Source: Novosphingobium sp. 9U
Lineage (GTDB): Bacteria > Pseudomonadota > Alphaproteobacteria > Sphingomonadales > Sphingomonadaceae
Reading direction: 5' to 3'
Length of the DNA: 64,000 bases
Assembly: GCF_902506425.1 (NCBI RefSeq)
Contig: NZ_LR732469.1
Location: forward strand, 713,085 to 777,084
Shown here piece by piece: positions 35,047-43,687 of the stretch. Made by a program: the position numbers and the translations under genes. Below the pieces are notes generated by a model. That model ran no database searches, was not told where the DNA came from, and saw only the letters and a list, made by a program, of their open reading frames with translations. The stretch's first letter is position 1. Each line of letters opens with the position of its first letter.

Positions 35047-35054
35047 AGAGAGGA

Positions 35055-35516
35055 TCACTCCAGCGGCAGCGCCGGGCTGCGCTTGATCGTGTCCAGCACG
35101 ATCACCGACTGCACATCGCGCACGCCCTTGATCCGCACGATCGACTTGAGCGTGATCTGCCCCAGATGCTCGACATCGCGGGCGATCACGTGAAGCAAAT
35201 AGTCGCGCTCGCCCGTCACCGCGTGGCAGGCGATGACATAGGGGTTCTCGGCAATCGCCTGCTCGAACCCGGCGATGTTGGCGTCGCTGTGGGCGTCGAG
35301 GTTTACCAGCACGTAGGCGTCGAGGGCGAAGCCGAGCTTTCGCGCATCCAGCACCGGCGCATAGCCGCGGATCAGGCCTTCGTCCTCCAGCCGCTTGAGG
35401 CGCCGGCTCACCGGCGTGGCAGAAAGCGCAGCGCGCTCGGCGATCTGGGCAACCGGCATGCGCGCGTCTTCCTGCAGTGCGCCGATGATCCTCCGGTCGA
35501 AATCGTCCAGCTGCAT
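35055..35516 (-). CDS. Lrp/AsnC family transcriptional regulator
   Basis: A 153-residue regulator. The N-terminal helix-turn-helix (LDDFDRRIIGALQEDARMPV; ERAALSATPVSRRLKRLEDEGLI) is followed by a C-terminal RAM ligand-binding domain (CHAVTGERDYLLHVIARDVEHL). ATG 35516 has GAGAGGAG upstream; the longer frame to 35696 is rejected. Divergent from phhA with about 106 nt between starts, so it most likely controls the aromatic amino-acid genes in response to Phe or Tyr. Confidence 0.93.
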   Translation of the reverse strand: MQLDDFDRRIIGALQEDARMPVAQIAERAALSATPVSRRLKRLEDEGLIRGYAPVLDARKLGFALDAYVLVNLDAHSDANIAGFEQAIAENPYVIACHAVTGERDYLLHVIARDVEHLGQITLKSIVRIKGVRDVQSVIVLDTIKRSPALPLE

Positions 35517-35622
35517 GGATCCACTCCTCTCCTGTACCATCTTGGTGGAATTCACTCGTGAGGCAAGGGGGCGGCGCCAATTTCGCACGGAACTGAACCT
35601 GCGGGTGTGGCATTGTAAGTGC

Positions 35623-36504
35623 GTGAAGACACCGCTGTCCCCCAAGAGCACGAGCGGGCTTCGAGGAGAGTATGCCGGCGCCGGCGACGATTTCACCGTC
35701 GAGCAGGACTGGCAAAGCTACTCGCCCGAGGCGCACGATCGCTGGCGCCGGCTCTACGCCGCGCAGAGCGCGCTGGCGGCTCGCTACGCTGCGCCGCAGT
35801 TCCTGGAAGGCCTGGCCAAGCTCGACAGTGCCGGTGGCATCCCGCGGTTCGACGACGCGAACCGGGTGCTCCAGGCGGAGACCCGGTGGACGCTGGTCGC
35901 GGTGCCGGGCTTCATTCCGGACGCCGTGTTCTTCGACCACCTGGCGCATCGCCGCTTCCCCGTGACGCGCTGGCTGCGCGAGGAGCACGAGCTTGACTAT
36001 CTGGTCGAGCCAGACGTGTTCCACGACTTCTTCGGCCATGTGCCCATGCTGCTCGATCCGCGCATCGCCGATTTCCTGGAGATGTATGGCCGCGCCGGCG
36101 AGAAGGCGATGGCGATGGGCGCGCTCGACATGCTGGCGCGCATCTACTGGTACACGATCGAGTTCGGGCTCGTTCGCGAAGAAGGCGGTCTCAAGGTCTT
36201 CGGCGCGGGCATCGTCTCCTCGGCGGGCGAAACCGTCTATGCGATCGAGGATGAGGCCGTGCTGCGCCTGCCGTTCGATCCGGAGCGGGTCATGCGCACG
36301 GCTTATTCGATCGACAACTTCCAACAGAACTACTTCGTGCTCGACAGCCTGGACCAGCTGATCGGAAGCCTCGTCGGTCTGGATTTCGGACCGATCTACG
36401 AGCGCTGGCGCCATGAACAGCCACTGCCCGCGGGGCAGCTGCAAGCCGGCGAAACCCCTTTCAAAGCCGTCAGGCTTGAATCCCTTGGAGAGCGGACCCC
36501 ATGA
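35623..36504 (+). CDS. phhA: Phenylalanine 4-monooxygenase
   Basis: PhhA hydroxylates phenylalanine to tyrosine using Fe(II), O2 and a tetrahydropterin. The length of about 293 residues matches the bacterial enzyme without regulatory domain. Iron ligands are seen in [16 protein letters not shown] (two His) and [14 protein letters not shown] (Glu). The start is uncertain: GTG 35623 gives a sensible N-terminus, and GTG 35605 is also in frame with no strong RBS. Its stop overlaps hppD by 4 nt. Pterin recycling genes are not visible nearby. Confidence 0.94.
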   Translation: MKTPLSPKSTSGLRGEYAGAGDDFTVEQDWQSYSPEAHDRWRRLYAAQSALAARYAAPQFLEGLAKLDSAGGIPRFDDANRVLQAETRWTLVAVPGFIPDAVFFDHLAHRRFPVTRWLREEHELDYLVEPDVFHDFFGHVPMLLDPRIADFLEMYGRAGEKAMAMGALDMLARIYWYTIEFGLVREEGGLKVFGAGIVSSAGETVYAIEDEAVLRLPFDPERVMRTAYSIDNFQQNYFVLDSLDQLIGSLVGLDFGPIYERWRHEQPLPAGQLQAGETPFKAVRLESLGERTP

Positions 36505-37598
36505 CCGACTTGTTCGACAATCCAATCGGCCTCGACGGCTTCGAGTTCGTCGAGTTCTCGGCGCCCGAGAAGGGCGTGCTGGAGCCGGTGTTCACTGCCA
36601 TGGGCTTCACCCGCGTGGCGCGTCACCGCTCCAAGGACGTCGAGCTGTGGCGGCAGGGCGAGATCAACTTCATCACCAACTACGAGCCGCACAGCCCGGC
36701 GTGGTTCTTCAGCCGCGAGCATGGGCCGAGCGCCTGCGGCATGGGCTTTCGCGTAAGGGACGCACGGGCCGCCTATGCCGAGCTTCTGGCGCGCTCGGCC
36801 GAGCCGGTGCAGGTGGCGACAGGTCCGATGGAGCTGCACTTGCCCGGCATCCGCGGCATCGGCAACTCGATCATCTACCTGATCGACCGCTACGAGCGGA
36901 ACGGTGAAGGCCTGAGCATCTACGATATCGACTTCGACTACCTGCCCGGGGTGGATCGTCATCCGGTGGGCGCCGGCCTCAAGCTCATCGATCACCTGAC
37001 ACACAACGTCTACGGCGGGCGGATGAAGTTCTGGGCGGATTACTACGAGAAGCTCTTCAACTTCCGCGAGATCCGCTACTTCGACATCAAGGGCGAGTAC
37101 ACGGGCCTGACTTCGCGAGCGCTCACTGCGCCCGACGGCAAGATCCGCATTCCGCTCAACGAAGAGGCCGATGGTGGCAAGGGCCAGATCGACGAGTTCC
37201 TGCGCGCCTTCAACGGCGAGGGCATCCAGCACATCGCGTTGATCTCCGACGATCTCGTGGGCACCTGGGACAAGCTCAAGGCGCTGGGCGTGCCGCTGAT
37301 GGCCGCGCCGCCCGAGACATACTACGAGATGCTGGACGAGCGCCTGCCCGGCCACGGCGTCGATACGGGCGAGCTGCAGTCGCGCGGTATCCTGCTCGAC
37401 GGTTCGGTGGAGAACGGTGAGGCGCGGCTGCTGCTGCAAATCTTCGCCGAGGCGCGGGTCGGCCCGGTGTTCTTCGAATTCATCGAACGTCGCGGCGACG
37501 AGGGCTTCGGCAACGGCAACTTCAAGGCTTTGTTCGAAAGCATGGAGCGAGACCAGGTCCGGCGTGGCGTGCTGAAGGTCTCCGAGCCGGCCGATTGA
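36501..37598 (+). CDS. hppD: 4-hydroxyphenylpyruvate dioxygenase
   Basis: HppD converts 4-hydroxyphenylpyruvate to homogentisate with Fe(II) and O2. The 365-residue protein has the two-domain VOC fold. The ligand set is visible: His in [15 protein letters not shown], His in [11 protein letters not shown], Glu in [16 protein letters not shown]. The segment [18 protein letters not shown] is the classic C-terminal helix gating the active site. Coupled to phhA by an ATGA overlap. Confidence 0.97.
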   Translation: MTDLFDNPIGLDGFEFVEFSAPEKGVLEPVFTAMGFTRVARHRSKDVELWRQGEINFITNYEPHSPAWFFSREHGPSACGMGFRVRDARAAYAELLARSAEPVQVATGPMELHLPGIRGIGNSIIYLIDRYERNGEGLSIYDIDFDYLPGVDRHPVGAGLKLIDHLTHNVYGGRMKFWADYYEKLFNFREIRYFDIKGEYTGLTSRALTAPDGKIRIPLNEEADGGKGQIDEFLRAFNGEGIQHIALISDDLVGTWDKLKALGVPLMAAPPETYYEMLDERLPGHGVDTGELQSRGILLDGSVENGEARLLLQIFAEARVGPVFFEFIERRGDEGFGNGNFKALFESMERDQVRRGVLKVSEPAD

Positions 37599-37610
37599 AG
37601 GAGAGCTAAC

Positions 37611-38177
37611 ATGAGCCTCGCAGACAGCCCACCCGCCCTGAACGGCATCCACCACGTCGCCTACCGTTGCAAGGACGCCAAGGAGACCGTCGAGTTCTAC
37701 CGCGACGTGCTCGGCATGGCGTTCAAGCTCGCGATTGCCGAGGACAAGGTGCCCTCAACCGGCGCCAACGATCCCTACATGCACGTGTTCCTGGATGCGG
37801 GCGGCGGCAACGTGCTCGCGTTCTTCGAGCTGCCCAACCAGCCCGAGATGGGTCGCGACGAGAAGACGCCCGCCTGGGTGCAGCACATCGCCTTCAAGGT
37901 GGACGACTACGACAGCCTGCTCACTGCCAAGGCGCGCGCCGAGGCGCGTGGGCTGGAGGTGATCGGGCCGACGCACCATGGCGTGTTCAAGTCGATCTAC
38001 TTCTTCGATCCGAACGGCCACCGGCTGGAGCTCGCCTGGGATTTCGGCACCGAGGACCAGATGCAGCGCCTCCAGGACGTCGCCGAGGACATGCTGGAGG
38101 AGTGGTCGCGCACCCGCAAGGCGCCACGCCATGCGGCGTGGCTGCACGAGAAGATCGCGGCGGAGAGCGGGACGTAA
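37611..38177 (+). CDS. VOC (glyoxalase/dioxygenase fold) family protein
   Basis: A 188-residue single-unit vicinal-oxygen-chelate protein. Candidate metal ligands: His in NGIHHVAYRCKD, His in WVQHIAFKVDD, and Glu in PNGHRLELAWDF. AAGGAGAG sits 5 nt before the ATG. Position between hppD and maiA means it is expressed with tyrosine breakdown, but substrate and reaction are unknown. It occupies the place where hmgA often sits; homogentisate dioxygenase is a 430-residue cupin-type enzyme, so this protein is not a homologue of it. Confidence 0.85.
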   Translation: MSLADSPPALNGIHHVAYRCKDAKETVEFYRDVLGMAFKLAIAEDKVPSTGANDPYMHVFLDAGGGNVLAFFELPNQPEMGRDEKTPAWVQHIAFKVDDYDSLLTAKARAEARGLEVIGPTHHGVFKSIYFFDPNGHRLELAWDFGTEDQMQRLQDVAEDMLEEWSRTRKAPRHAAWLHEKIAAESGT

Positions 38178-38195
38178 TGGTTCTGTCCGACCCCT

Positions 38196-38284
38196 CACGT
38201 CGCCCCGGACTTGATCCGGGGTCCCGCTTTTATTTGCCGACCTTGCAGAAGAAAGCGGGATCCCGGGTCAAGCCCGGGATGACG
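38196..38284. repeat. Intergenic inverted-repeat element (CCCGGGTCAAGCCCGGG type)
   Basis: Two self-complementary blocks, CCCCGGACTTGATCCGGGG and CCCGGGTCAAGCCCGGG, face each other across an AT-rich centre and are joined by GTCCCGC / GCGGGA. This is the short repeat widespread between alphaproteobacterial genes. A relative lies at 57898-58010. Confidence 0.75.
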
Positions 38285-38319
38285 GTTGAGGAGCCCGATA
38301 GGTTGGAGGTGGGGAGCTG

Positions 38320-38961
38320 ATGCGCCTTCACGCATACCATCGCAGCTCCACCAGCTATCGGGTGCGGATCGCGCTGAACCTGAAGGCGCTCGCGTACGAG
38401 ACGGCGCCGGTGAACATCCTCAGTGCCGAGCAGCGCAGCGAGCCGTTCCGCGCGCTCAATCCCTTTGCGGGCGTGCCGGCGTTGGAGGTCGACGGGCGGA
38501 TCTATGCGCAATCGCTGGCAATCCTCGAATGGCTCGACGAACGCTATCCCGAGCGGCCGCTTCTGCCAGGGACAATCGAGGACCGCTTTGCCGCGCGGGA
38601 GCTGGCCTATGCGATCGCGACCGAGTTGCACGCGCCTTTGAACTCGCCGGTGCTGGCCTACCTGGAGCAGGAGCTGGAGCTCGACAAGGACGCCGTGCGC
38701 GCGTGGTATCACCGCTGGTTGGGTAAAACGCTGACCGGGGTAGAGGCGCGACTGGCGCACCGCGGCGCCGGCGATTTCCTGTTCGACGCGCCCGGCCTGT
38801 TCGAGGCGGTGCTGATTCCACAGCTCTACAATGCGCGGCGGTTCGCCTTCGATCTGTCGCCCATGCCGCACATCACGCGCATCGAGGCCGCTTGCCTGGC
38901 GCTGCCCCCCTTTGTTGCCGCACATCCCGATAACCAGCCCGACGCTCCGGAGAAATCATGA
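38320..38961 (+). CDS. maiA: Maleylacetoacetate isomerase
   Basis: MaiA is a zeta-class glutathione transferase that isomerises maleylacetoacetate to fumarylacetoacetate. The 213-residue protein has the zeta N-terminal motif in the form RSSTSYRVRIALNLKAL (Thr in place of the usual Cys, a common bacterial variant), NPFAGVPALEVDG and SLAILEWLDERYP for glutathione binding. It is coupled to fahA by an ATGA overlap. Confidence 0.94.
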   Translation: MRLHAYHRSSTSYRVRIALNLKALAYETAPVNILSAEQRSEPFRALNPFAGVPALEVDGRIYAQSLAILEWLDERYPERPLLPGTIEDRFAARELAYAIATELHAPLNSPVLAYLEQELELDKDAVRAWYHRWLGKTLTGVEARLAHRGAGDFLFDAPGLFEAVLIPQLYNARRFAFDLSPMPHITRIEAACLALPPFVAAHPDNQPDAPEKS

Positions 38962-39965
38962 AGCTTGCCTCGCTCAAGTCCGGCCGCGATGGTCGCCTCG
39001 TCGTCGTCTCGCGCGATCTCACCCGCTGTGTCGCCGCCCACGAAGTCGCGCCGACGCTGCAGGCGGCGCTCGATGATTGGGCCGAGGCCGAGCCACGGCT
39101 GCGCGCTATCGCCGAGCAGCTGGACTCCGGCGCCTGGCCGGGCGAGCCGTTCGATCAGGTCGAGGCGCACTCGCCCTTGCCACGCGCCTACCAGTGGGCG
39201 GACGGCAGCGCCTACATCAACCACGTCGAGCTGGTGCGTCGCGCGCGCAATGCCGAGGTGCCGGGGAGCTTCTACTCCGACCCGATGATGTACCAGGGCG
39301 GCTCCGATGCGTTCCTGGCTCCTCGCGATCCGATCCCCTTGCGCGACGAGGCCTGGGGCTGCGACATGGAGGGCGAGATCGCCGTGATCACCGACGATGT
39401 GCCGATGGGCGTCTCGCCGGCCGAGGCGCTCGACCACATCAAGCTGGTCATGCTGTGCAACGACGTCTCGCTGCGCAACCTGATCCCGGGCGAGCTGGCC
39501 AAGGGCTTCGGCTTCTTCCAGTCCAAGCCGCCGAGCGCCTTCTCGCCCGTAGCGGTGACGCCCGACGAACTGGGCGAGGCCTGGCGCGAAGCGCGCGTGC
39601 ACTTGCCGCTGCGGATCGACTACAACGGCCGACCGTTCGGCCGCGCCGAGGCGGGCGAGGATGCGACGTTCAGCCTCGCCGACCTGGTGGCGCACGCAGC
39701 AAGAACCCGGCCGCTGTGTGCGGGCTCGGTGATCGGTTCGGGCACGATCTCGAACAAGGATGCGGAGGGTGGGCCGGGGCGGCCGGTCGAGCAGGGTGGC
39801 CTGGGTTACTCCTGCATTGCCGAGATCCGCACAATCGAGACCATCCGCGATGGCAAACCTTCGACCGCCTTCATGCGCTGGGGCGATACGGTCGGGATCG
39901 AGATGCTGGATGCAGAGGGGAACTCGATCTTCGGCCGGATCGAGCAGGAAGTGGTGCGCGCTTAG
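38958..39965 (+). CDS. fahA: Fumarylacetoacetase (bacterial FAH-family type)
   Basis: The FAH fold enzyme hydrolyses fumarylacetoacetate to fumarate and acetoacetate, ending tyrosine catabolism. The 335-residue protein has MYQGGSDAFLAPRDPIPL, metal-binding acidic residues in WGCDMEGEIAVITDDVP, VMLCNDVSLRNLIP, and GSVIGSGTISNKD near the end. The length matches the shorter bacterial form. The last gene of the apparent phhA-hppD-VOC-maiA-fahA operon. Confidence 0.93.
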   Translation: MKLASLKSGRDGRLVVVSRDLTRCVAAHEVAPTLQAALDDWAEAEPRLRAIAEQLDSGAWPGEPFDQVEAHSPLPRAYQWADGSAYINHVELVRRARNAEVPGSFYSDPMMYQGGSDAFLAPRDPIPLRDEAWGCDMEGEIAVITDDVPMGVSPAEALDHIKLVMLCNDVSLRNLIPGELAKGFGFFQSKPPSAFSPVAVTPDELGEAWREARVHLPLRIDYNGRPFGRAEAGEDATFSLADLVAHAARTRPLCAGSVIGSGTISNKDAEGGPGRPVEQGGLGYSCIAEIRTIETIRDGKPSTAFMRWGDTVGIEMLDAEGNSIFGRIEQEVVRA

Positions 39966-40076
39966 CCGCTCCCACGCCGCCCGAACGGTAAAGCAGTTTG
40001 AGTGCCCGAACCGCGCTGATTACTTCAAATACCCTGCGTCAGGGAACCCCCACTCCGCCCGCGCAATTAGCACGCG

Positions 40077-41684
40077 ATGTCCACCTCCAAAGCCAAGCTC
40101 ATCATCCGCCCCGCCGTGCTGGCGGATGCGCCCGCGATCACGCGCCTCTCCGCCAAGGTCTATGGCCCCACGGAGGCGTTCACCCGCGCCGAGATCCGTG
40201 GGCAGATCAACAACTTCCCCGATGGCCAGTTCGTCGCCGAGTACCAGGGCAAGGTCGTCGGCCACTGCGCGACGATGATCGTCAGCTCCGAACTCGCATT
40301 CAAGCCGCATACCTGGGAGGAGATCAGCGCCGGTGGCTACGGCCGTCCGCCCGCGAAGGACGGCGACGTGCTCTATGGCTTCGAGATCTGCGTCGATCCC
40401 GAGTTCCGGCGCCTGCGCATCGGCCAGCGGCTCTACCGCAAGCGGCGCGAGCTGTGCCAGGACTTCGAGCTGAAGGGCATCGCCTTTGCCGGACGCATGC
40501 CCGGCTACCAGCGCCGCCGCCGCAAGTATCCCGATCCGGCCGATTACCTCGAGGCGGTGCAGGCTAAGAAGGTGCGCGATCAGGTCATCGAGTTTCAGAT
40601 GAGCGAGGGCTACGAGCCGCGCGGCATCCTGCCCGGCTACCTGCCCAACGACCGCGAGAGCGGCGGCAACGCCGTGCTGATGTTCTGGACCAACCCGATC
40701 GCGCCACAGGAGACCGGCAAGGCCGTGCCCGGCCTGCAGGAGTGGCTGCCCTCCAACGTGCGCGTCGCCACCGTGCAGTTCCAGATGCGCAAGATTGACA
40801 CCATCGACCAGTTCGAGGCACAGGTCGAATACTGGATCGATGTCGCCGCCGACTACGAGGCCGACTTCGTGGTGTTCCCCGAGCTGTTCACGCTGGAACT
40901 GCTCTCCATGGCCGAGACCAAGCTGGAGCCGGTCGAGGCGATCCGCTGGATATCCGAATACACCCCGCGCTTCACCGAATTCATGGAGCGCATGGCGGTC
41001 AGCTACAACATCAACATTATCGGCGGTTCGCACCCGACGCGGGTCGGCAAGGACGAGATCCGCAACATCAGCTATATCTTCCTGCGCGACGGCTCCACCC
41101 ACACGCAGGAGAAGCTGCACCCCACGCCGTCCGAGCGACGCTGGTGGAACATCCGCGGCGGCTATGGCGCCAGCGTGATCAACACCGACTGCGGGCCGAT
41201 CGGGGTAATGATCTGCTACGACAGCGAGTTCCCCGAGATGGCACGCCATTTGGTGAACCAGGGTGCGCTGCTGCTGTTCGTGCCGTTCTGCACCGACGAG
41301 CGCCGTGGCTACTTGCGCGTGCGCTATTGCTGCCAAGCGCGCGCGGTGGAGAACCAGTGCTACGTCGTGACCTCCGGCGTCGTGGGCAACCTGCCGAACG
41401 TGGAGAACATGGACATCCACTACGCTGAGAGCGCGATCCTCACGCCGTCGGACTTCCCCTTCGCGCGCGATGGCGTGGCCGCGGACACCGCGGCCAACAC
41501 CGAGACGATCGCCATCGCCGACCTGAGCATCGATGCGCTGCTGACCGCGCGCCAGTCGGGCGCGGTGCAGAACCTGCGCGATCGACGTTTCGACTTGTAC
41601 CGGGTGGACTGGCGGCAGATCGGAAACACGCCGTCGACCGGGGGCACGCCGCCATCGGATTCCGGCGGCGGGGCGCACGGGTAA
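40077..41684 (+). CDS. GNAT acetyltransferase fused to nitrilase-type carbon-nitrogen hydrolase
   Basis: A 535-residue two-domain protein. Residues 1-200 are GNAT-like (IIRPAVLADAPAITRLSAKV; acetyl-CoA region FEICVDPEFRRLRIGQRLYR). Residues 235-510 are a nitrilase-superfamily amidase with the full Glu-Lys-Cys triad: VVFPELFTLEL, TQEKLHPTPSERRWW and GVMICYDSEFPEMARHL. Fusions of this layout are widespread in bacteria, but their substrate is unknown to me; an N-acyl amide would fit both domains. It is followed by a GntR regulator. The C-terminus ends in a short Gly/Pro tail. Confidence 0.9.
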   Translation: MSTSKAKLIIRPAVLADAPAITRLSAKVYGPTEAFTRAEIRGQINNFPDGQFVAEYQGKVVGHCATMIVSSELAFKPHTWEEISAGGYGRPPAKDGDVLYGFEICVDPEFRRLRIGQRLYRKRRELCQDFELKGIAFAGRMPGYQRRRRKYPDPADYLEAVQAKKVRDQVIEFQMSEGYEPRGILPGYLPNDRESGGNAVLMFWTNPIAPQETGKAVPGLQEWLPSNVRVATVQFQMRKIDTIDQFEAQVEYWIDVAADYEADFVVFPELFTLELLSMAETKLEPVEAIRWISEYTPRFTEFMERMAVSYNINIIGGSHPTRVGKDEIRNISYIFLRDGSTHTQEKLHPTPSERRWWNIRGGYGASVINTDCGPIGVMICYDSEFPEMARHLVNQGALLLFVPFCTDERRGYLRVRYCCQARAVENQCYVVTSGVVGNLPNVENMDIHYAESAILTPSDFPFARDGVAADTAANTETIAIADLSIDALLTARQSGAVQNLRDRRFDLYRVDWRQIGNTPSTGGTPPSDSGGGAHG

Positions 41685-41794
41685 ACCGGCCAGCCAGGCT
41701 TGCGGATAGCTCCGGTCCACCTTCGGTGACAGCCCGCTTACAATCCGCTATCGCCGCTCAAGCATCTGGCGAACCTGCTGGATCAGGGAGTACC

Positions 41795-42505
41795 ATGATC
41801 AAGGAGCAGCCCCAGTCAGCCGTCGCCAGCCAGCGGGTGGCAGACATCCTGGCCGAGCGCATTCTCTCGGGTGAACTGCCGCCGGGTTCGCGCATCAAGC
41901 AGGACGAACTTGCCGAGGAGCTGCGCACCAGCCGCATCCCGGTGCGCGATGCTCTGCGCATGCTGGAGGCGCGTGGCCTGGTCGTAATGCGCGCCAATGC
42001 TGGGGCGCGGGTGACCGAGTTGACGACACGCGACTTGGTCATTTCCTACGAGATCCGAGAGCGCATCGAGCCGCTGCTGTTGGCAGAAAGCATCCCCAAC
42101 CTGACCGAGACTGACCTGGCCGATTTGCGCCGGGTCATCGCGCAGAACGAAGTCTGCACCGACATCGACGAAGCCATCGCGCTGGGGCGTGAGTTCCACT
42201 GGATCAGCTATCGCCGCAACGAGACGCCGCTGCTGGCGCAGATCGTCGAGCGGGTCTGGGATACCACCCAAAGCTATCGCCGTGCCTATCTCAAGCTGGC
42301 GATGGGGGGCGGCAATCGCACGCACAATGTCGAGCATCAACTGATGTATGATGCGATCGCCAGCGGCGATGTCGAGGTGGCGCAGGCCGTGCTGGTCATG
42401 CACATCCGCCGCACCCGCCAGGGCCTCACCCGCCACGCCCACCGCTTGGCCGGCAACGGCGAGGACGCGCATTTGGAAACGGAGCTCAGCACCGCGGCGG
42501 AGTAG
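41795..42505 (+). CDS. GntR family transcriptional regulator (FadR/FCD subfamily)
   Basis: A 236-residue regulator with an N-terminal winged helix (VADILAERILSGELPPGSRI; ELRTSRIPVRDALRMLEARGLV) and a C-terminal all-helical FCD domain whose metal-binding His/Asp set is suggested by GREFHWISYRR and HNVEHQLMYDAI. AGGGAG precedes ATG 41795. It probably regulates the neighbouring sugar-acid genes (SMP-30 lactonase, 2-hydroxyacid dehydrogenase). The TGTATACA-type boxes near those genes resemble FadR-subfamily operators. Confidence 0.9.
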   Translation: MIKEQPQSAVASQRVADILAERILSGELPPGSRIKQDELAEELRTSRIPVRDALRMLEARGLVVMRANAGARVTELTTRDLVISYEIRERIEPLLLAESIPNLTETDLADLRRVIAQNEVCTDIDEAIALGREFHWISYRRNETPLLAQIVERVWDTTQSYRRAYLKLAMGGGNRTHNVEHQLMYDAIASGDVEVAQAVLVMHIRRTRQGLTRHAHRLAGNGEDAHLETELSTAAE

Positions 42506-42553
42506 CTAGAAGCTTCGCCTCCTGTGCGTCGCGATCTACCTCTCGTGCGTCAG

Positions 42554-42629
42554 CCCGCGAAGGCGGGGATCCATCTCCTGACCTCGTGTAAATGCGGACC
42601 AACTGGAGATCGATGCCTGCCTGCGCAGG
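42554..42629. repeat. Intergenic inverted repeat downstream of gntR
   Basis: CCCGCGAAGGCGGGGATCCATCTCC-like left arm and a GGAGATCGATGCCTGCCTGCGCAGG-like right arm are imperfectly complementary across about 25 nt (only parts shown: CGAAGGCGGGGATCCATCTC, GGAGATCGATGCCTGCC). It resembles common proteobacterial intergenic repeats and lies between convergent gntR and SMP-30 genes. Confidence 0.5.
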
Positions 42630-42655
42630 AATTATAGAGGGAGAGTCGCCGAGAC

Positions 42656-42667
42656 GTATACATCGGG
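42656..42667. promoter_or_regulatory. GTATACATCGGG box, copy 1
   Basis: An exact 12-nt copy of the box at 43668, here 1 nt beyond the SMP-30 stop codon. The core GTATAC is palindromic. Possible GntR operator; the location downstream of a gene is unusual for one. Confidence 0.3.
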
Positions 42668-42668
42668 G

Positions 42669-43589
42669 CTACACCGAAGCTGGATAGATCCGCCGCCCCG
42701 CCACGGGCATCGGCGCCTTGTAGACGGTGCCGGTGATCGATTCGGTGAAGAACAGTGTCTTGTTGTCCGGCCCGCCATACGCCGCATTGGTGGTATAGCG
42801 GCCCTCGGGCACGTCGATCCGCAGCATCGGCTCGCCACGGTTGCTGAACAGCCACACCGCGCCGAAGCCGACGTGGCAGACGACGAGGTTGTCGTCCTCG
42901 TCAATGGCGACGCCGTCGGGGCCGTTGCCGCCCGACATCTGGATGAAGGTGCCGACCTTGCTGACCACTGCGCCGTCCATCAGCAGCGGTACGCGCCAGA
43001 TCGCGTTGGCGCGCGTCACCGCGAGCAGGACCGCGGTCTCGGCCTTGTTGAGCACCAGGCCGTTGGGGCTGGGGATGCCATCGAGCAGCAGTTCGAGCTT
43101 GCCCGTACCAGCCTTCACGCGGAACAGCCGTCCATTGGGATTGTGCCAGCCCGACTGGCCTTGGTCGGTGAAGTAGATGTCGCCATTGCTGGCGATGGTC
43201 AGGTCGTTGCAGCCCAGGAAGGGTTCGAGCAGGTAGCGCTCGAACCAGTAGTCCCACTTGCCCGTCGCCGGATCGCAGATGACCATGCCCTTGTGGTGAT
43301 CGCACACCAGGATGCGGCCGTCGGAGAGGAACTTCATGCCGTTGGGTTGGCCGTCGTACTCGAAGCCGACTTCGCATTGCCCATCGGGGCTGATCTTGAA
43401 CAGCCGGCTCCAGGGTATGTCGGTGACCCACAAGTTGCCCTCGCCATCGAACACGGGACCTTCCAGGAACGCTGGCGCATCGGCGCCGTAGAGCTGGACG
43501 CTGGCCCATTCGGACGTCTCGTGGCGGCGGAACTTGTCCGGGATACGGCAGAACACTTCGGCCTGGATGGCGGGCGGGGCGGCGAACAT
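42669..43589 (-). CDS. SMP-30/gluconolactonase/LRE family protein
   Basis: A 306-residue six-bladed beta-propeller lactonase. Metal and active-site segments: FLEGPVFDGEGNLWVTDI (Glu), LGCNDLTIASNGDIYFTDQG (Asn), PSPNGLVLNKAE (Asn) and GPDGVAIDEDDNLVV (Asp). Such enzymes hydrolyse sugar-acid lactones. ATG 43589 has AGGAGAG upstream; a start at 43619 is less likely. Divergent from a 2-hydroxyacid dehydrogenase and near a GntR regulator, suggesting sugar-acid use. Confidence 0.92.
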   Translation of the reverse strand: MFAAPPAIQAEVFCRIPDKFRRHETSEWASVQLYGADAPAFLEGPVFDGEGNLWVTDIPWSRLFKISPDGQCEVGFEYDGQPNGMKFLSDGRILVCDHHKGMVICDPATGKWDYWFERYLLEPFLGCNDLTIASNGDIYFTDQGQSGWHNPNGRLFRVKAGTGKLELLLDGIPSPNGLVLNKAETAVLLAVTRANAIWRVPLLMDGAVVSKVGTFIQMSGGNGPDGVAIDEDDNLVVCHVGFGAVWLFSNRGEPMLRIDVPEGRYTTNAAYGGPDNKTLFFTESITGTVYKAPMPVAGRRIYPASV

Positions 43590-43666
43590 GGCTCTCTCCT
43601 GTGATCGGCTTTGCGGCATGACCTAATCGGAGTTGACGGCGTCGCAAAGTGCTTTCAGGCAACGCG

Positions 43667-43679
43667 TGTATACATCGGG
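43667..43679. promoter_or_regulatory. GTATACATCGGG box, copy 2 (candidate GntR operator)
   Basis: TGTATACATCGGG lies between the divergent lactonase and dehydrogenase starts and overlaps the dehydrogenase ribosome-binding region. TGTATACA is an 8-bp palindrome of the kind bound by FadR-subfamily GntR regulators (TnGTnnnACnA-like). Binding here could block expression of the plus-strand gene. Confidence 0.45.
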
Positions 43680-43687
43680 AGAGTACC

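Noticed and set aside
37611..38177. VOC gene as homogentisate dioxygenase
   Set aside because: HmgA is a cupin-type protein of about 430 residues with different motifs; this protein is a 188-residue single VOC unit.
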